Assembly (NCBI GenBank): GCA_027943335.1
Contig: BSBK01002050.1
Span: 310,001-374,000 of the forward strand
DNA length: 64,000 bases
Direction: 5' to 3'
Source: Chamaecyparis obtusa
Lineage: Eukaryota > Streptophyta > Pinopsida > Cupressales > Cupressaceae
Shown: piece after piece, positions 25,230 through 37,379 of the stretch
Layout: each line of letters opens with the position of its first letter
How positions within the stretch are numbered: position 1 is the stretch's first letter
Made by a program: the position numbers and the translations under genes
Notes under the pieces: generated by a model
Seen by the model: only the letters and a program-made list of their open reading frames with translations
Databases searched by the model: none
Told to the model about the DNA's origin: nothing

Positions 25230-26110
25230 CTGGCCTTGCATTTTTTCAAGGCCATTATTATGCTCTTGGACCTTACATTCCTACTAGAACATTTTTCTTG
25301 CAAACTTAAGACTCTCACAAGGTCAATGGGCTCACAAGTTTGAAACAACAACTTTAATACAACACAATCATACAAGGGAATGAGGCCATTCATGTTGTGG
25401 CCTCACCAATTTCTAGCTCTAATGAAAAAGCATTGAATTATCAAAAGAAAAAATACTTGAAGTTGGAGAGCCTAAAGATGGCTCATGACATATGATGACT
25501 TATCACAAGGTCTCCTCAACCTCAATGTAGATATATTTTGTTGACCCACTCAATCTATATGCCGATCCATTGCATCACCAAGTTGAGGCAGAGAAGGGCG
25601 CATAATGTCTAGAAAATATGTTTGTATATACCCTCCATTCCTAAACTAGTCGTCCTTCAATATTTTGCGTTGTCTATTATGGCTTGAACAACTTTTTGAA
25701 AGCCCAACATCTCAATGGATTCAATGAGGATCTTGGCGACGAATTTTGCATCCTTCACTTGCCCTTCACAATCAACTAGCTTCAGCAACATCACCACATT
25801 AGTACACATTGCAATGACATGAATTAGATATCAATTTTTGCAATCCTTCTATTAATTGTTAAAGAATGATCCTATTTCAATTTGTGTATCCTCAAATGCC
25901 CTTGATGCCTCTACATAAGATTCTTCCTTGATAAATACGATGGTGCACACTTTTTAACACCCAAGACTAATGTAATCAGCAAGTACATTGACAATTGTTG
26001 TCACCATTTCCCACCAATATACCGATTTGACAAGATTGAAAGGAAGTCCATTGCAAAAATATGATAAGTAATGGTTTGATATGCAACTTCCCTCAATTAT
26101 TTCTAGAAGG
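25230..26110 (-). pseudogene. hAT transposase relic, N-terminal/central part (DUF659-like)
   Basis: Reading the minus strand from about 26056 gives NGLPFNLVKSVYWWEMVTTI, matching the GIPFN-(x)-(S)-P-Y-(x)-(x)-M motif of plant hAT/DUF659 transposases. About 190 nt further on comes VDCEGQVKDAKFVAKILIES, then VVQAIIDNAKYC and GIYKHIFWTLCALLCLNLV, which is the DUF659 block (D-x-S/E-G-x-V-K, V-V-x-x-x-x-D-N-A, and the W-T-x-C-x-x-H/L-x-L-N-L signature). Frameshifts and stops show it is dead. In an active element it would be a DDE-type cut-and-paste transposase. Confidence 0.75.
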
Positions 26111-26540
26111 TCTTTTCCAATGGGCCTCTTTTACAAATGAAAACAAAGGTGTATCATCTTCTTTGGAAGATGATTATAGAATACAAAGATGTGGTCTAGA
26201 AGGCACTACAAAATCACTATGTGATCCTTTCTTATGTAGAGGGTGTGATTTTCTTTTGTACCATACTTACTACATTGACATCCTCTTATTCTTGGATACA
26301 TGTCATTATCATAAAGTTTTTCTTTGCCAACCCTTTTTATTTGGCCCTAGACAACCTTTTATTCCTAGTTCATTCATAGAGAATGGGTGAGTTTTAACTC
26401 AAATATGTGAGCTCTTATACTCATTCTCACATTGACTACAATACGAATGAAAACCTACACCTCCATGAAGTTGCTTGCTTATACATGCATGTCCCCTAAA
26501 AGGTGACCCTACAACAATTTTGAACGACCTCTCTAACTAA

Positions 26541-26999
26541 TGTAGGGGCATCCACGTGGAGGGAGCCCTGCAAAATTTTAAAAACTAGTTATTGTTGCGT
26601 TACTTATTCCCTCTGGTTTGACTCCATATTTAGCAAGGAAATGGGGAGTGGATAATGCGGCAGGGAAAAGTGATGAATTTTTTTTTTGTGGCATTTATAG
26701 CTTTGTTTGGTGGTTTTTAGGAGATTCTCAGGGGCTATTTGGGAGAGCTAAAAGGCATGTTTTGGGGAAGGGAATCGTATTTTGTTGAAGGTCTTGGTTT
26801 GTGAGGAAATCTAAAATTCTGACGTTAATATTTTGAAAACATCTTGCAGTCAGAAATGTAGAGATGGAGTTTAATTCTTTTTTTTCATTATTGAATAAAG
26901 AAGTCAGTTTTCTGTTCATTTTCATCAATCTTTCAGATTTGTATGTCTTGAGTGTCGATTGAGACAGGTGTGAAGGGGGATTGCAACCTCATTGCATCA
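26541..26999 (+). repeat. 5' LTR of element A
   Basis: It runs from TGTAGGGGCATCC to TTGCATCA and is directly followed by the iMet-type primer-binding site. Confidence 0.8.
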
Positions 27000-27000
27000 G

Positions 27001-27012
27001 TGGTATCAGAGC
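27001..27012 (+). other. Primer-binding site of element A (tRNA-iMet type)
   Basis: TGGTATCAGAGC one base after the LTR end. This is the standard plant retrotransposon primer-binding sequence and it fixes the element's orientation. Confidence 0.9.
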
Positions 27013-27091
27013 TAGAAGGTTTGGAGTGTGCAAGTAGATTCGCCAGAGGGAGGCAGTTTGCACCAGAACCGAGCTTGTGGGTGTTGTGAAA

Positions 27092-27508
27092 ATGGATGCA
27101 AGACGAGTTCCACATGGTTGGGGTAGAGTTGGAGTTAGAAGTGGAGGAAGAAATCCTTCAAATGTTACCCGTATTGTTAATTTTAGAGCCCTCAGTAGGC
27201 AGGTTGAAGCTTCTCAGAGGAGAGCACCTGAAAGTGAAGATGATGAGACTAGAGAAATTTCAGAAGAAGAAAATGTTGAAGATGAAGCAGAAAGAGCAGC
27301 TCTAAATGATCCTCTTGTTAAAGCATCGATGAAGATCGGGAGAAGGCCAAAGTTGGAAGTTCCATTCTTCAATGGGAACCTTGATCCAAAAGAATTAATA
27401 GACTTGATATATGATATGGAAGAGTACTTCAAGGTTGAAGAAATAGAGGATCCAGACAAAGTGAGGTTTGCTAAAACCAAACTAAAAGGACATGCTAAAA
27501 TTTGGTGA
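27092..27508 (+). pseudogene. Element A truncated gag
   Basis: The protein starts MDARRVPHGWGRVGVRSGGR, continues through an acidic, probably helical stretch (EDDETREISEEENVEDEAER) and reaches the Ty3/gypsy gag core (FFNGNLDPKELIDLIYDMEE, then KVRFAKTKLKGHAKIW). It stops with TGA just before an inserted LTR-like block. Element B continues this core past the conserved Trp for over 100 further residues, so about two thirds of the capsid domain is missing here. The normal product packages element RNA in cytoplasmic particles. Confidence 0.85.
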
Positions 27509-27516
27509 AAGGAGGT

Positions 27517-28700
27517 GTAATGTCCCCTGGTATGATCTTTTAGAGTTTGGGACTAATTCCTTATATTTTCAATAGCAAGAGACTTCTTCTTATACTCTAA
27601 ATAAATTTGGACAGTTATAATATGCTTATTGCAAATAGCTACGTGTTATTAATGCGATTGCAACCAATAAGATTGATCTGAATATCTGAATCTTACTCGA
27701 TTGATGTAGATGTCTTTCACCATGCCAGTGTTGGGATTGTGAAGTAAATAATGTCATATCCGTGTTGCGGATGTTAAGACTCTTACCTTGCTTACTATCG
27801 AGTAGTATGAGAATGAATTATATCAACATGAAATATCCGTTAAGTATAAACAATATCGCTTTTTCTGATATTATTTTATGCAATGATCTTCCTACTGTTT
27901 GGCCTTAAGATACCTTGCAGATTTATATGATGGCTTATCTAAAATAAATACTTGTAATGATGATGCTTGGTGCTGTTCCTAGTTAAGTCACTGATTATGT
28001 GCGTAGTGTGCCCTGTTGGAGTAGTTGATTGCCCTCTTTACTTTGACTGCTACTTACTCAATATGGGTGATCCCGTTTCTGGAATGGAAATAAACATTTT
28101 GTTCCATCCCCCTTGTATACGATAGTAGACCAAGTTTAGTTCGATGCTTGAATGTAAAAATCCCGATTTATATATTTGTTTCTATCACATGCATATAGTC
28201 GCGGACCCTGTTAAGGTATGCGATGCCTCCGTGCAAGCCAGGTATAGCTTGAGTATTTTCTTTTTTAACGCCTACGTGAATATCCCCCCCGGATTTGCTA
28301 GATCCTCTATCTTACAGAGGTTGTCGGTAATCCCAACGATTTGTGTGAGAAGTCGCGATTCTTCTGTAATCGCTAGTAATATATGTATTTACGGTTTATA
28401 ATATTATCTTAGTTCATAATAATATTAATAGATTATATTGATCGATTTAATATTTGTTATTTAGAAATATTATTATATATTATTAATATTAATTATTTAT
28501 GATATTTATTATAATATATGTATATATTATAATAGATTCATTATTATTAGTTTAAAATTGTTATTTATTATTATTTAACAATTTATATCTATTATAATTT
28601 ATTTGGGAATTATAATAGTATTTACTTATTATATTATATAATAATATATAATATTAATAACATATTCTTTCGTTATTATAATAATAATTTAATTAAACAT
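27517..28700 (+). mobile_element. LTR-like insertion (TGTAATGTCCC family) replacing part of gag-protease
   Basis: It starts TGTAATGTCCCCTGG and resembles the start of the solo LTR at 23857 (shared GGGACTA, CTTATA and CTTTTTCTT-like strings), then runs into an AT-rich tail. Relative to element B, about 0.85 kb of gag-protease sequence is absent at this point, so the event is not a clean insertion. The right border is uncertain because no ATTACA terminus is evident. Confidence 0.5.
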
Positions 28701-28705
28701 CCATA

Positions 28706-28960
28706 TCAGATTGCTTCGTTGCAGGATGATCAAAAAGTTTTGGTGAGTGAACAATGTTTAGTTAAATTTAAGATAGGAGATTACCCTGATGAAGTCTTAT
28801 GTGATATTAGGACAATGAATGTTTGTCATATGTTATTGGGAAGGCCATGACAGTTTGACAGGAAGTCAATGCACGATCGTTATGCAAACACATACACGTT
28901 GTTGAAGGATGGAGTTCGACACAAGTTGAAACCCTTTAATAAGAATGATGAAAAGGTGTG
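28706..28960 (+). pseudogene. Element A protease remnant
   Basis: The string CATCCATATCAGATTG at 28706 matches the element B sequence at its protease end. The translation follows the same retropepsin tail: a CLVKFKIGDY-like segment and then HMLLGRP, with the usual following Trp replaced by a stop. The catalytic Asp region upstream is missing. Confidence 0.65.
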
Positions 28961-29202
28961 TAAGAACATTGGTAAATGCTTAGTTAATGGAAGACTTAGT
29001 TACAGAGGATAAAGATAAAGATTATGAATTTCTCATGCGAGTTGCGACACTGTTGATTGAATTCCAGAAGTGTAGAATGATAGCTCTAGTGGATAAGCAA
29101 AAAGAGGTAAAATTTGATTTTTGTGAGAATATTGTTGAATCTGATTTGTAAGGGTAGGGTGATAATGTCGATATAGGAGAGAATATTGAGACAAATAATC
29201 TA

Positions 29203-29691
29203 TTGAAAGATGGATTTATAAATGAAGAAGAAGATGGACAGGTGATGGGTGGATTGAGTAATGATCTCCTACTTGGAAAAGAGATCGTTGAAGTTCATGG
29301 TTTTGAAATTAATAGTTTGTTACAGGGTGGGAAAGAAGAATCCCTTGATTTTGTTTCTAACAATGATGTGGATGCCAAAAAGGAAAATTTTGCAGCAAAG
29401 CAATGCCATTTAGAAGGCATGAATAAAGAGGAACACAATGTTGCAGAAGATGAAGATGATGGACAGATTGTTGCAGTAGTATCGAAGAAAGAGGAAATGC
29501 ATAAGTATGATTATTTTACAGAAGAGGATGAAGTTGAAGCTTATGATTATCCAAAGTTTCCTAGTGCATGTTGGTGGGAGTTGGATTATGTGAAAAGAGG
29601 GAGAAAGAAAGGAAAAATGAAGGGTGGAAGCGACATCAAATTGCAGAGAAAACTGACAAAGCATATCGGGATAGATAAGACAGAAAAGTAA
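29203..29691 (+). CDS. Element A acidic C-terminal ORF of unknown function
   Basis: This is a 162-residue open frame where a normal gypsy element would carry RT and integrase. It is rich in Glu and Asp (for example KYDYFTEEDEVEAYDYPKFP) and ends in a basic tail (KRGRKKGKMKGG). I do not recognise a family. The segment around YDYFTEEDEVEAYDYPKFPS, followed by a WWE motif, recurs in element B near 43200-43290. It may be the C-terminus of a gag-protease polyprotein; the frame is open a little upstream of the first Met. Confidence 0.6.
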   Translation: MKDGFINEEEDGQVMGGLSNDLLLGKEIVEVHGFEINSLLQGGKEESLDFVSNNDVDAKKENFAAKQCHLEGMNKEEHNVAEDEDDGQIVAVVSKKEEMHKYDYFTEEDEVEAYDYPKFPSACWWELDYVKRGRKKGKMKGGSDIKLQRKLTKHIGIDKTEK

Positions 29692-29765
29692 ATACAAAAC
29701 AAACATAGGACTTATAAATGTTTATGAGTTTCACTCATGAAACATTTCAATCTACCATAGGTGTC

Positions 29766-30270
29766 TGATCCAAGGGCATCCACATCGAGGGAGCCCTGCA
29801 AAATTTTAAAAACTAGTTATTGTTTTATTATTTATTCCCTCTAGTTTGACTCCATATTTAGCAAGGAAATGGAGAGTGGAGGGAATAATGCAGATGGGAA
29901 TAATGCAACAAGGAAGAGTGGTGGAATATTTTTTATAGTGGCATTTATAGCTTTGTTTAGTGGTTTTTGATTTCTAGGGATTTTTAGGGGGCTATTTGGG
30001 AGAGTTGAAAGGTCTGTTTTGGGGAAGGGAATAGTATTTTGTTGAAGGTCCTGGTTTGTGAGGAAATCTAAAATTCCGATGTTAATGATTTGAACAAATT
30101 TTGTAATCAGAAATGTAGAAATGCAGTTTAATTTTATTTTTTCATTACTGAATAAAGAAATCAATTTGCTGCTCATTTTCATCAATTTTATTGTTTATAT
30201 TTCAGATTTGTATGTGTTTTGAGTGTTGATTGAGACAGGTGAGAAGGGGGATTGCAACATCATTGCATCA
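29766..30270 (+). repeat. 3' LTR of element A
   Basis: It runs from TGATCCAAGGGCATCC to CATTGCATCA and aligns with 26541-26999 along its length with small indels. Confidence 0.78.
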
Positions 30271-30910
30271 CTACCATTTGGTCAATTTAACTATAATTAT
30301 CTATCATTTTGTGTAAATAACAAAAAGAAATAAGAAATAAGAAAAAAGAAAAAATACAAAAATATGTATTATAAAACCTATAATATGTATAAAAGGTTTT
30401 AAAAAATATTTAAAACAAATTTAGAAAGAAAATAGTTTGAAATTTAGAAAAAGTTACGAGATAAACTTACCTTTGATTGATAATCATTTAGTGCAAATCT
30501 TTCTCTCCCATAACACTCAGCTAACATGGCAAAATCCTTTTGTACTTCACCTTCGGAAAACATTCACCAACCTTTAAGAATAAAAAATGGTATCTTGGAG
30601 GCAAACTTGGGTTTTGGTCTCTTGTATTTGTGAAATGAGTATGGTTTGAGTTACTTTAGGGCAAGATGGGTCAAATTAGAACACTTAAGAGAAAATTAGC
30701 TATTACAAATGTGCCTTTTGTTTTAAGTAAATTTTCAGAGGTGTTGAAATTGATGACTTAATGTCAAGCAGGCTATGGATTCGGTCAAGTTTGGTTGGAC
30801 TTCGCAAGGACCAATTGGGTATCTAGGGTGCTTTGGATGGACCTTGTGAAAACCCTAGGGTGTCTCAATCCCAAGCCAAGACTCAAGCTAAAATTTTCCC
30901 AATACACAAG

Positions 30911-32918
30911 TGTAAGAACCCCAACATGTTCTAACTTCACCTCTATGATATCCCTTGCTATTCCTAGTGCAAATTTGAATCTCAAGGAATTTTGTCAAAC
31001 ACTTGTCATGAAACCTCTATCTTGCTGTCTTTTATTTTCAGATTGTTTTTGCTTGCTTGGAATATTTTTAAATGGAGTTTAAATGCTTGCAAATGATTAC
31101 TCAGATATCTAGGCAAAGAACTAAATTGCAAATGCAATCTTTTTTTGTCTTTTTGAATGCATGCACATATGATTTCTACATGCAAACTGTGCACCTACAG
31201 CCAATGGACATTTTCAAAAACACTTGGCATGCATGCTAGAGATTCAATATGAATTGAAATGAATAGCTATAGGAGAGGCATTTCAACAAATAGTTGTTGT
31301 GCAGCCTTATAACTCCTTATTTTGATTACAAACAACTTACAATAAAACTATTTGCAAATATTGAAATCTGAAACTACTAAGCACATAATATAGAAAACCT
31401 GGTAATGGATTGCAGCTTGAGATATTGTCTTAAATTGATTGCATCTCTGTCTGAAAATTAATATCCATAAACTTCAATGTAGAAATGGGCCAACGACATT
31501 CAAAAACACTCAAACATGCCCTCTAGAACACTAGCGTCACCTTCTAGTGACTCACGTGACAATCTTTAAACCCTACGGCTTCCTTTAATGCTCCACACAC
31601 TGGCTTCTAGTGGCAGCAATTGGTATTAATTGATGAGTCTCCAAACTCTGCAAATAATCTGATTTATACACTTGGATTTCAAACCCTTGTATGGCTACAA
31701 TCCAATTAAATTCTTTGCACAATTGATAACTCTGAAATGAGTCACCCAATTAGCAAATATCAGTGTGTCTTCCAAGACTTCAAATGCTTGTAAGACTCTG
31801 AAGAATTCACAATTCTCCAAGTTTGAAATATTGAAACCCTTGTTCCAAATTTCTCTTCACACAACAAAAGCAAATACCACGTCATGAATAATGAATTCAT
31901 TTTCACCAATGAAGCCTTTTAGAATTCTCAATTGAAGATTGACCCAGTAGCTTCAAACTCACACCTCGCATAACTTAAATCATAACTTACCTTTTTTAAA
32001 TATGTTTTCTTTTGCTGAAATTGAAATATAACATATACTTATATTCCCCTCCCTTTGATGCACACATTAAAATATAAGGTATACTTTATTAAACACTTAT
32101 ATCTCCCTTTTAAATAATACTTTATCACTTATTATAAAGTATACTTTTAAAACATTTAAAACTCCCCTTTTAAATGAAGTCCACTTAATTTATCAATGAT
32201 ATGCACTTAATAATTGATTATTATTAAAGTATAACTTTAATAATAATTATAATGTTATAACTCCATCAATCATTATTTCTCAATTCTGGCTGAACCTAAG
32301 AGTTAACAATTGAATCCACTATGCATCCAACCGCCTTCCTAAAAATAGTAAGGGTCTATCTCCATCAACCCCTGACCTTCTATAATTAGTAAATCCTTGA
32401 ATATGTGATCAACAAAGATGCCAAGGGTCGTCATTGCAACTGAGGCTGATCCAAGAGCCCTGCCAAATATAGAAATGTTAGATAGACGACTTACTATAAA
32501 TAGTAAGTCCCTCAAACTCAAACTGAGCCAACTAACGAATGAGTCAATCACTGTGCATACCAAGAGCCTGGGTGCCCCTGTCAGATGTAACAATCTTTCA
32601 ACAATGACTTACTATAAATAGTAAGTCTCTAAAAAATTGCTCTAGACAACAATACTGAATCTCAACACTGCCACCAAGTTGTTCAGGCACTCTGCTAAAG
32701 ATAGAAACCCTGACTTTCCCAAAATAGACACTTCTAATAAATAGTAAGTGTGCCAATTTGACTCACACAAAGAGCAATCCTAAGCATCCCTGACCTCTGG
32801 AGTGGGAATTGGCATCCAACTCTGCCAACTAGACCCTCTGAACAACTCCATTAGCCTGAGGGCCAGGAAATCAGCTAATTCACTGAAAGATGACACTCAT
32901 GAAAAAGGGGACATTACA
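30911..32918 (-). mobile_element. 2.0-kb solo LTR with perfect target duplication
   Basis: It begins TGTAAGAACCC and ends GGGGACATTACA, the same two ends as the LTRs of element C. The pentamer ACAAG lies immediately before (30906-30910) and after (32919-32923), a perfect target-site duplication. Internally, phrases such as 'cttactataaatagtaag' (32480-32740) resemble the 'actcactataaatag' area of element C's LTR. It is longer than element C's 1.37-kb LTRs, so it is a related subfamily. There is no internal domain: it is a product of LTR-LTR recombination. Confidence 0.85.
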
Positions 32919-32953
32919 ACAAGCTATTTAGAACCCAAGAAATTAGGTATACA

Positions 32954-33813
32954 TGTCACGGGCTTTGGGAATAGCTCGTGTGGCACTGGCAAATCTTTCA
33001 AGACTTAAGCAACAGAGCCCAGCTCGTCCGATTCTAGACTACGCCTTCCCCCTTGTCGCAACGGCAATGCACAGATCTAATCTGTCCCAATGTAAACAAT
33101 GAAAGCAAAGCAAATGACACAAGTCCACATAAGTCCAGATATGATGGTGGGGCAATGCTCCCGAATTACTTTATCAATCGCTCCACAATTACAAAGTCAA
33201 ATGACTCTATGTTGAGAAACACAGATCACCCCAAAAGTATTGCATCCGAGCTAATCAGACTTAGCCGAATACTTATTACAATTAATGTAGAGCACAGCTC
33301 AATACAAAAGACAACAAGAATACAACAGCTCACAAAGAAAGGAAATTCGCAAGTCTGCTCCTTTCGCTCCTTTGCACTGCACTCCTTGTTGCTCCAATAT
33401 CTCACAACTCCGCTATGCAAGAATGAGACAAAGGCTCTGTCTTTATATTGAATGCCACTGCATCATGTGCGCCCAGATTTAGGTCTGCACCCAAAATATA
33501 ACGACACAGAAAATCAATGCAACACATCACCATTAACTCCGCTGCCTCCAACGGTCAAATCCATAACAGCTCCTTTGCGCCTCCAATGCATTACATGCGC
33601 ATCACACGTTACCGCTAATAACGCCGATGACGCCGTTAACACACAAATGAAGTCGACTCACCTAGAGCATTCCTCCAAGTATCCGTTGTGCATATTTATT
33701 TCTCCAAGGCACAAAACAGGTTGGCTCAAGTGAATCACTTAACCAACACACAAATAACTCAAGTCACACTTAAACACCCCGCTCAAGTCGGCACTAAGGT
33801 TGGACCCATTACA
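32954..33813 (-). repeat. 3' LTR of the Ty3/gypsy element
   Basis: In plus coordinates it starts TGTCACGGGC and ends GGACCCATTACA. It matches 38526-39374. Confidence 0.93.
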
Positions 33814-33894
33814 TCCTTCCCCACTAAACTAGTGGCGACGTCCTCGATGCCTACACATCTGGTCCGCGATGCCTGGGAGGCAAGTCCGAAGACT

Positions 33895-36803
33895 TCACTT
33901 CCGTTGAGAAGAGTTCCTCGCCTCAAGGAACTCCATTATCTTCTGCTCATCTCTCCACAACGTTTCTCCATGCTGCCAAGTCGTAGTGTTGCGAGCATGT
34001 CCTTTGAATACAACCAAGAACTCACGAAAAATCCTCTTTCCATGTCCTCTAGCTCGCATCGCAAGAACTTCACTCACTCGATGTCTCGGATTGTCAATTA
34101 CATTCGCTAGACCCCGATCTGGAATATTTCTCACTAAGTCTTCCTCATTAGGATGGTGAGGCCTTAACTGAGAAACATGAAAAACCGGATGCACACCCAA
34201 GTGTGAAGGCAAGTTGAGTTTGTATGCCACAGGACTGATCTTCTGTACCACCTCAAATGGCCGATCAAATCTCCTCACCAACGAAGTGCTCAAGCCCTTG
34301 GGCACCTTGAACTGGATCGAATCCATCCGCAACAATACTCTGTCTCCAACACTAAACTCAAGCTTTCTCCTGTTCAGGTCAGCAAACCTCTTCATTTGAT
34401 CTGCTGCCTTAGTCAAGTGATACCTTGCCAGATCCACGTGTTCATTCCAAGTTTGCAACAACTCGGCCGCATTAACATCCGCATTCTGATAACCTTTCAT
34501 CACCGTGTGAGGGGTGAGAGGTTGTTGTCCAGTAGCTAGCTCAAACAGGTTATACTTCGACAATTCACTCTTATGCAAGTTATAAGAGAACTGAGCCGCA
34601 TCAAGCAACTTGGGCCAGTTGCGCTGATCGGAAGTCACAAAGTGACACAAGTAGTCCTCCAAAATGGCATTGATCCGCTCTGTTTGTCCATTTGTTTGGG
34701 GATGAAAACCTGAACTCATCAAGATCCGAGTCCCTACCAACTTGAACAGTTGTTGCCAGAAATTTGAGGTGAACCTTGGATCTCTGTCACTAACAATGCT
34801 TAAGGGTATACCCCAAGCTTTCACAACATTCTTGAAGAACAGCTCAGTTGCATCCTCAGTCGTGCAAGGCTGTTCACAAGGAACAAACACTGCATACTTG
34901 TTGAACCTATCAACAACTACCATGATACTTGTGAATCCATCTACATTTGTGAGTTGAGTAATGAAATCCATACTTACGCTTGCCCAAGGTCGAATCGGCA
35001 CAGGAAGAGGCTGCAACAATCCAGCCGGTTGCAATTGCACAGACTTATCTTGCTGGAAAGTGAGACAAGTCCTCACATACTGATCCACATCGTCCCACAT
35101 GTTCGGCCAGTAGAATCCGCGCTCCAACAATGCCAAAGTCTTCTTCTGTCCAAGGTGACCTGCCCATACTGAATCATGACACACACACAAAACTTCCTTG
35201 CGAAGCTCTTTCCATCTCGGAAGGTAGACACGGTTGCCTAAATAATACAAGAGCTCATCTTGCATCGAAAATCTCTTTGTTCGACCAACCTGAACTTGGA
35301 GCACAACCTGCCACGCCTGAGAGTCATTCTCAAGTCCCTCCTTGATCCGCTCAATCATGTCATTGGCCATTACAATTTGGCTGTCCCCCAAAGTCTGCAA
35401 TGCACCGAGTAGAGCTTTCCGGCTCAATGCATCCGTGACCACATTACAACACCCAGGGTTGTACACAAGCTCAAAGTCGAACTCTGCTAAGAATTCTTGC
35501 CACCTTGCTTGCTTCGGAGTCAGTTTCGACTGAGTCTTGAAGTAAGTCAAACTGATGTTGTTCGTCTTCACCACGAACAACACACCCAACAAATAGTGTC
35601 TCCAAACTCGCAAACAATGAACAATCGCAGTCATCTCCTTCTCGTGTGTGGAATAGTTCTTCTCTCTGTCATTGAGCTTCCTTGATTCATAAGCAATCGA
35701 ATGCCCATTCTGCATGAGCACACCTCCAATCACATAATTTGATGCATCCGTCTGGACTTCGAATGGTTCGCCATACCTTGGCAAAGAAAGAACTGGCTCC
35801 TCCGTGAGCTTTGCCTTCAACAATTCGAACGCATCTTGCTGCTTCTCAGTCCACTTCCATGCTCTGTCCTTTTTCAACAAGTCTGTCAGTGGGACAACAA
35901 TCTTTGAGTAGCTCGCTACGAACTTGCGGTAGTAGTTCGCTAACCCAAAGAACTGCCGAACTTCATGCACATTCTTGAACGGCTCCCAATCATGGATTTC
36001 ATTTAACTTCTCCGGATCCAAACGAATTTGACCATGCCCCACAAAGTGACCCAAGAAAGGCACCTCATCTTGAGCAAAGATGCACTTCTCTTTCTTGACA
36101 AAGAGCTTATGCATCCGCAGCAATCTAAACACTTCGCCCAAGTGCTCCTTGTGCTCATTCAAACTCTGATTGTACACCAAAATATCATCCAAATACACCA
36201 CAACACATCTATCCAATAGAGCTCTAAACACATCATTCATCAAAGTACTGAACGTTGCGGGTGTATTCGTCAATCCAAAAGGCATGACAAGAAATTCATA
36301 ACTTCCATACCTAGTCGTGATAGCCGTCTTCTCATCGCCCGGAGCTATCCGAATCTGATAGTACCCATGTCGCAAATCGAGCTTGCTGAAAACTCTTGCA
36401 TCAACTAGTCTATCGAAGCTATCCGCTATGAGGGGCAGTGGGTACTTGTTTTTGATGGTGAGCTTATTCAAAGCTCTGAAGTTGACACAAAGTCGCAGCA
36501 TTCCTTCTTCCTCTGGAACAAAACTAGGGCAGCATATGGGGAACGAGACGGACGTAGGAACCCAACATTCATCATCTCCACAAGTTGCTTCTTCAATCCG
36601 GCCATCTCTGGCTTGGAGAAGCGGTAAGGAGCCTGTGCTGGAGGTCTTTCTCTGCTCTCAAGTTCAATCCGATGATCCACATGTCTCCTTGGTGGTAGCT
36701 CGGCAGGAAGGTTGTCCGGCATCAGATCCGCATACTCATCCAACACATCTTGAACTACTGAAGTGTTAGATCCCAGAAGTCTCTCCTTCATCCCAACCTC
36801 CAA
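33895..36803 (-). pseudogene. Gypsy element pol: RT, RNase H, integrase, chromo-like domain
   Basis: The first part (36803-36468) carries the RT N-terminus (PYRFSKPEMAGLKKQL). A frameshift near 36500 then leads into an 868-residue open frame (36501-33895). In order this contains RT (NFRALNKLTIKNKYPLPLI, catalytic YLDDILVYNQ near residue 103); RNase H (VQTDASNYVIGGVL and the following helices); the integrase zinc region, where the second Cys of CxxC is Phe (TCLTFQQDK); the integrase core with MDFIT, SDRDPRF and GQTERIN supplying the D, D and E; and a C-terminal chromo-like module (HRVSEVLAMR, TTTWQHGE). A chromodomain would steer insertion to heterochromatin. Confidence 0.93.
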
Positions 36804-37296
36804 GTAGTGCTACTAGGTATAGATCACCTCGTCCATTTCTGCTCGCTCTCTTCATACTTAATGCGCTCAGCACCCGTTCTAAATCTTTACACTGCACCAT
36901 TGGGATCATGCAAGCTCTTGCTAGATCAAGCACCAAAATGCAACCCAGGTAAGGGACCACTGCTACTACTGCTTGCCTTATGAAATCTTGCCCAAGGATC
37001 AAATCGAAGTCTTGCATTTTGATCGTGACAAGATCTACTGCACCTTGCCGAGGTCTGATCCACACTGTGGTACCACGGATGTCACCAGCAACCTTTTGGG
37101 CAAGAGCAGTCATAGCCTTAAAACATGTCTCAATCGGCACCATACCAAGTCCAAGGGCCTTAGCTCGGTGAGTTGAGTTGTAGTTGTGCGTTGCGCCGGA
37201 ATCCACCATTGCAATGACCTTCTGCCCTCCAAAGAAAGTCTCCACATAGCACAACTCATGTCGATTCACATCGTGTGGGTTCGCCGAATCTTGCAA
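36766..37296 (-). pseudogene. Gypsy element retropepsin
   Basis: The segment VETFFGGQKVIAMVDSGATH contains the active-site DSGA motif of retroviral-type aspartic proteases, followed by DLILGQDFI (normally a W near this position). It is the N-terminal part of pol and is linked to RT through a frameshift near 36790. Confidence 0.85.
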
Positions 37297-37379
37297 AGTG
37301 TTAAGGAGTCACAAGTCTCCCATCTTTGGCATCTTCTTCTCATCACCCAAGATCGCATTGACCCTAGCTCGATCAGGAC

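Larger units (their letters stand above)
26541..30270 (+). mobile_element. Element A: non-autonomous gag-protease LTR retrotransposon
   Basis: The 5' LTR is 26541-26999 and is followed at 27001 by TGGTATCAGAGC, the primer-binding site complementary to initiator-Met tRNA. The 3' LTR is 29766-30270; the two share long identical strings such as GCAAAATTTTAAAAACTAGT. The internal region carries a truncated gag (27092-27508), an inserted LTR-like block (27517 to about 28700), the end of a retropepsin region (about 28706-28900) and an acidic ORF (29203-29691). No RT, RNase H or integrase is present. The sister element B has the same organisation, so loss of pol is ancestral to both copies. I could not establish a clear target duplication. 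Confidence 0.8.

Noticed and set aside
29410..29706. Minus-strand frame opposite the acidic ORF of element A
   Set aside because: A hydrophobic mirror of an acidic coding strand. The sense frame is the one shared with element B.
26541..30270. A 5-bp target duplication for element A
   Set aside because: The flanks (ACTAA and CTACC) do not match cleanly, and the LTR start is ambiguous by a few bases.
33053..36769. Plus-strand frames across the gypsy element and its LTR
   Set aside because: They lie antisense to clear RT/integrase or inside the LTR and match nothing recognisable.
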